From contig NC_015125.1 of assembly GCF_000202635.1 (NCBI RefSeq), positions 3,918,035-3,982,034 on the forward strand: a stretch of DNA of 64,000 nucleotides. The letters run 5' to 3'. The stretch comes from Microbacterium testaceum StLB037 (lineage in GTDB: Bacteria > Actinomycetota > Actinomycetes > Actinomycetales > Microbacteriaceae). The position numbers and the translations under genes were made by a program. Positions 61,622 to 64,000 of the stretch are shown piece after piece (within the stretch, counting starts at the first letter, position 1; every line of letters begins with the position of its first letter). The notes under the pieces are model-generated. The model did no database searches, was not told the origin of the DNA, and was given only the letters and a program-made list of their open reading frames with translations.

Positions 61622-61643
61622 ACCGTAGACGCCGCCTCCGACA
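61622..61643 (-). promoter_or_regulatory. PafBC-type DNA-damage promoter of the GIY-YIG gene
   Basis: On the minus strand TGTCGG (61643-61638), 10 nt, TACGGT (61627-61622), 6 nt to the ATG. Confidence 0.75.
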
Positions 61644-61650
61644 TCGCGGG

Positions 61651-63903
61651 TCACTCCGCGACGGCATCCTCCATCACCAGGAAGAGACCCGCGTACGGAC
61701 CGAGCTCGAGGGCGAAGCTCTGCAGCTCGTCCACGCGGCCCACGACGTCTCCGGTGGCCGCGTCGACCGCGGTGCTCTGCGGCACCAGCCACTCCGACCG
61801 CACGGTACCCTCGATCGTCTCCCCCGAGAAGTTCAGGACGGTGAGCTGCAGCGGAGCGTCCTCGCGACGACGGTCTCCCCCGTCGAGGCGGTGCACCATG
61901 ACCAGCATGCTGGGGTGTCCGACCTGGGGGATGTCGACCTGGGATGCCACGGCGATGGCGTTGTCCGTCCGGATCCTGAGCACGTCCCGAAGCCCGGACA
62001 GGAACGACGAGGGGTCGTTCTGCTGAGCCGTCAACGACCCGTACAGCGAACGGGCCCGAGGCATTCCGGAGGCGGAGCCGTTGGCATCCGGAGCCACGTC
62101 GAGGAGATCGTGTGCGCCGCGCTCGATCCAGCGGGTGTCACCCGAGGCGATCAGGTGCCGCACGTCGTCGACGGGCACGGTCAGCGAGCCCGTGAGATCC
62201 CAGCCGGACAGGGCGAAGACGCCCGGCTGCCAGGAGTTGTACTTCGCGAGAAGCAGGTGGGCGTCGCGGATCGCGGGTGCGTCCGCCTCGGTGATGTCCG
62301 CCAGGGTCGCCCGTCCCTGCGTCGCCGCGATCAGAGAGGCCGTCGTGCAGGCGATGCCGTTCTGCGTGAAGACCAGGTTGTAATCCGCGTCGACGGTGAG
62401 TTTCTCGGTGAGCTCCGCCCGCACCGTCTCGGCGATCTCGGCTCCGGTGGCCTCGCCGTGACGGAAGGGGTACACCGTGTCGTGGTGGGTCGTCGCCCAG
62501 TGCACAAGCTCGTATGTCAGCTCATCGTGGTTCTGCATCCCGTGCACCAACTGCGCGGGCTCCACGCCGATCTCGAGCGAGGTCGTGAGGGCGAGCCGCA
62601 GGAACTCGGTGTTGGCCGTCGCCAGGGCGTGGTGATACCCCGGCCGCGTGACGAAGTCATAGGACAGGTCGGCTCCGACCGCAGCCGTGTCGCGGATGTC
62701 CTCGATCGTGAGGTTGAGCTCCTGGAACGTGAAGCCGCCGACCTTTCGCACCATGCCCGCGATGATGTGGTTGGCCGCGTGCGAGAGGGGGTGTCCCTCC
62801 GACCACGCCGGGAGACCCTCGGCGCTCTTCTCCACGCCGAGGAAGCCATTGGCGTCGAGCCGGAGAGCGCTCGTTCCGAGATCGCCGAGCGAGTGCAAGG
62901 CATCCCCGATGACCAAGCGCATGCCGGCGAACGTCGGGTCGAGCCAGTTGATGGAGGGCTGCCCCTCCTTGAAGTAATGGAGGTAGACCCAGCGGCGTTC
63001 CATGCCGTCGGTGCCGACGACCGGTGCCGTCGCGCTCCAGTTCGTCTCCTTCACCCCCGGCGTGTAGAAGATGACGCGCTGAAGCTCGCCGATGATGTAC
63101 CCCCGCGCGCTGAGTTCGCGCTCGGTGTCCGCGTCGAGATTCACGGAGTCCCGGCCCGAAGGGACCTCGGGGAGCAGACCCCAGTCCTCGCGCGGGATCT
63201 CGACCATGTGGTAGATCCCGGGATAGTCCTTGTACGCCATCTCCGCGAGACGGAAGTCCGCGCCCTTCCCCGTGTGGCCGGGGACGATGTCGTCGATGAC
63301 GCTCCCCCCGTGCGCGTCCGCGACGTCGGCTACCCGTCGGAAGGCGTTCTCGTCACCGAAGTCCGGGTCGATCTGGGTGCTGATGCGGTCGAAGTGGCCA
63401 TCGACGCTCGGCGTCTCCTGCCAGCCCGTGATCCCACCGGCGCGCTTGACAGGCCCGGTGTGGATGCCGTTGATCCCGACCCATTCGAAGGCCTCCCAGA
63501 GCGTCTCGTCGCCGAGCGCATCCAAGAACGACTCGCCGGGCCGCGTGATCAGCGAGATCGGGTAGGCGGTGAACCACACATCGGTGGACTCGATCGCACG
63601 CCGCGCGTCCGGGCGCGCGTACGGATTGCGCCACATCGACGGCTGGCCCGAGAGTTGGCGGCTCAGAACGTCCGCGTCCTTGAGCATCGACTGGCGCACG
63701 AGCCATTCCACGTACGACGGGTTGCCGCCGTTCGCGTTCCGGGGGTCCGTCAGAAAACGACGAAGCGTGCCACCGCGGAACTGGTCCCGCGGACGCAGAC
63801 GCCGCGGTCGCGCCGGATAGCGCTGCTCGTCGTAACTGATCTCCGTCTGCTCCGCAGCGATCGTCTCGTCATCCATCACGGTGCGCTCGTCGGCATCGTC
63901 CAC
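61651..63903 (-). CDS. GH13 family enzyme, probably maltose alpha-D-glucosyltransferase (trehalose synthase)
   Basis: A 750-residue GH13 (alpha-amylase superfamily) protein. The nucleophile is in [15 protein letters not shown], the general acid in [10 protein letters not shown] and the third acid in MQNHDELT. The start [17 protein letters not shown] and [19 protein letters not shown] are not found in amylases but in trehalose-synthase-like proteins of actinobacteria, which interconvert maltose and trehalose. Identification as TreS is by resemblance only. GTG 63903 has GGGAGG 6 nt upstream. A variant DNA-damage promoter lies about 27 nt before it. Confidence 0.72.
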   Translation of the reverse strand: MDDADERTVMDDETIAAEQTEISYDEQRYPARPRRLRPRDQFRGGTLRRFLTDPRNANGGNPSYVEWLVRQSMLKDADVLSRQLSGQPSMWRNPYARPDARRAIESTDVWFTAYPISLITRPGESFLDALGDETLWEAFEWVGINGIHTGPVKRAGGITGWQETPSVDGHFDRISTQIDPDFGDENAFRRVADVADAHGGSVIDDIVPGHTGKGADFRLAEMAYKDYPGIYHMVEIPREDWGLLPEVPSGRDSVNLDADTERELSARGYIIGELQRVIFYTPGVKETNWSATAPVVGTDGMERRWVYLHYFKEGQPSINWLDPTFAGMRLVIGDALHSLGDLGTSALRLDANGFLGVEKSAEGLPAWSEGHPLSHAANHIIAGMVRKVGGFTFQELNLTIEDIRDTAAVGADLSYDFVTRPGYHHALATANTEFLRLALTTSLEIGVEPAQLVHGMQNHDELTYELVHWATTHHDTVYPFRHGEATGAEIAETVRAELTEKLTVDADYNLVFTQNGIACTTASLIAATQGRATLADITEADAPAIRDAHLLLAKYNSWQPGVFALSGWDLTGSLTVPVDDVRHLIASGDTRWIERGAHDLLDVAPDANGSASGMPRARSLYGSLTAQQNDPSSFLSGLRDVLRIRTDNAIAVASQVDIPQVGHPSMLVMVHRLDGGDRRREDAPLQLTVLNFSGETIEGTVRSEWLVPQSTAVDAATGDVVGRVDELQSFALELGPYAGLFLVMEDAVAE

Positions 63904-63929
63904 CCGCGACCTCCCTCACGTCATCTCCG

Positions 63930-63951
63930 ACGCTAGTCGTTCCTGCCGACA
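63930..63951 (-). promoter_or_regulatory. Possible PafBC-type promoter of the GH13 gene
   Basis: On the minus strand TGTCGG (63951-63946), 10 nt, TAGCGT (63935-63930). Unlike the others the gene is not leaderless: the start codon is 26 nt further on and has a ribosome site. Confidence 0.5.
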
Positions 63952-64000
63952 TCGCATCTAGGCATTGACCTCGGCGCCGTGCGGACCCACCGTTCCGTCG

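Overview
The window is a contiguous, gene-dense piece of a high-GC (about 70% by eye) actinobacterial chromosome, most likely from the Microbacteriaceae (Microbacterium-like). Supporting signs are rbpA, whiA, opcA, the type B L31 gene, the actinobacterial suf and pentose-phosphate operons, and many leaderless genes with a TAnnnT -10 box 6-8 nt before the start codon. I see no rRNA, tRNA, CRISPR array, prophage or insertion sequence.

Layout. 1-15.2 kb is a mixed housekeeping/accessory stretch: the start of a 2-oxoacid dehydrogenase E1-alpha gene, two Lrp/AsnC regulators, an EamA transporter diverging from a CGNR zinc-finger regulator, hydrolases, a DnaQ-like exonuclease, a DUF222-HNH endonuclease, rpmE2, an ABC ATPase, glgA(M)/glgC, luxS and serB, separated by several small tandem repeats. 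15.2-20.1 kb holds fabG, small membrane proteins, SURF1 and an ABC-F protein. 20.3-25.3 kb is a siderophore-iron uptake cluster bounded by two IdeR/DtxR-type iron boxes. 25.4-33.7 kb holds a PatB-type lyase, the sufBD-Rieske-sufC-sufT operon and heme A/heme O synthesis genes. 33.9-42.1 kb is the pentose-phosphate operon tkt-tal-pgi-zwf-opcA-pgl. 42.2-46.7 kb has rbpA, secG, the gap-pgk-tpiA glycolytic operon and sod. 46.8-57.7 kb holds uvrA-uvrC-rapZ-whiA, an OhrR-like regulator pair, and uvrB-VOC next to coaE. 57.8-63.9 kb has a lone response regulator facing a histidine kinase/degenerate-GGDEF pair, then a zinc-ribbon GIY-YIG protein and a GH13 enzyme.

The strongest unexpected signal is regulatory. 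Six genes (DnaQ-like exonuclease, DUF222-HNH endonuclease, an alpha/beta hydrolase, uvrA, uvrB and the GIY-YIG protein) share an almost invariant promoter: TGTCGG, exactly 10 nt, TAnnnT, exactly 6 nt, start codon. Two further genes (an alpha/beta hydrolase and the GH13 enzyme) have variants with the same 10-nt spacing. This matches the mycobacterial RecA-independent DNA-damage promoter used by PafBC. It implies a leaderless DNA-damage regulon here, in which uvrA, uvrB and probably the DUF222-HNH gene are expected members, while the GIY-YIG protein, the exonuclease and the hydrolases may be new ones.

A second unexplained signal is the heptamer GGATGCC/GGCATCC, which is heavily over-represented on both strands and supplies the arms of four terminator-like hairpins.
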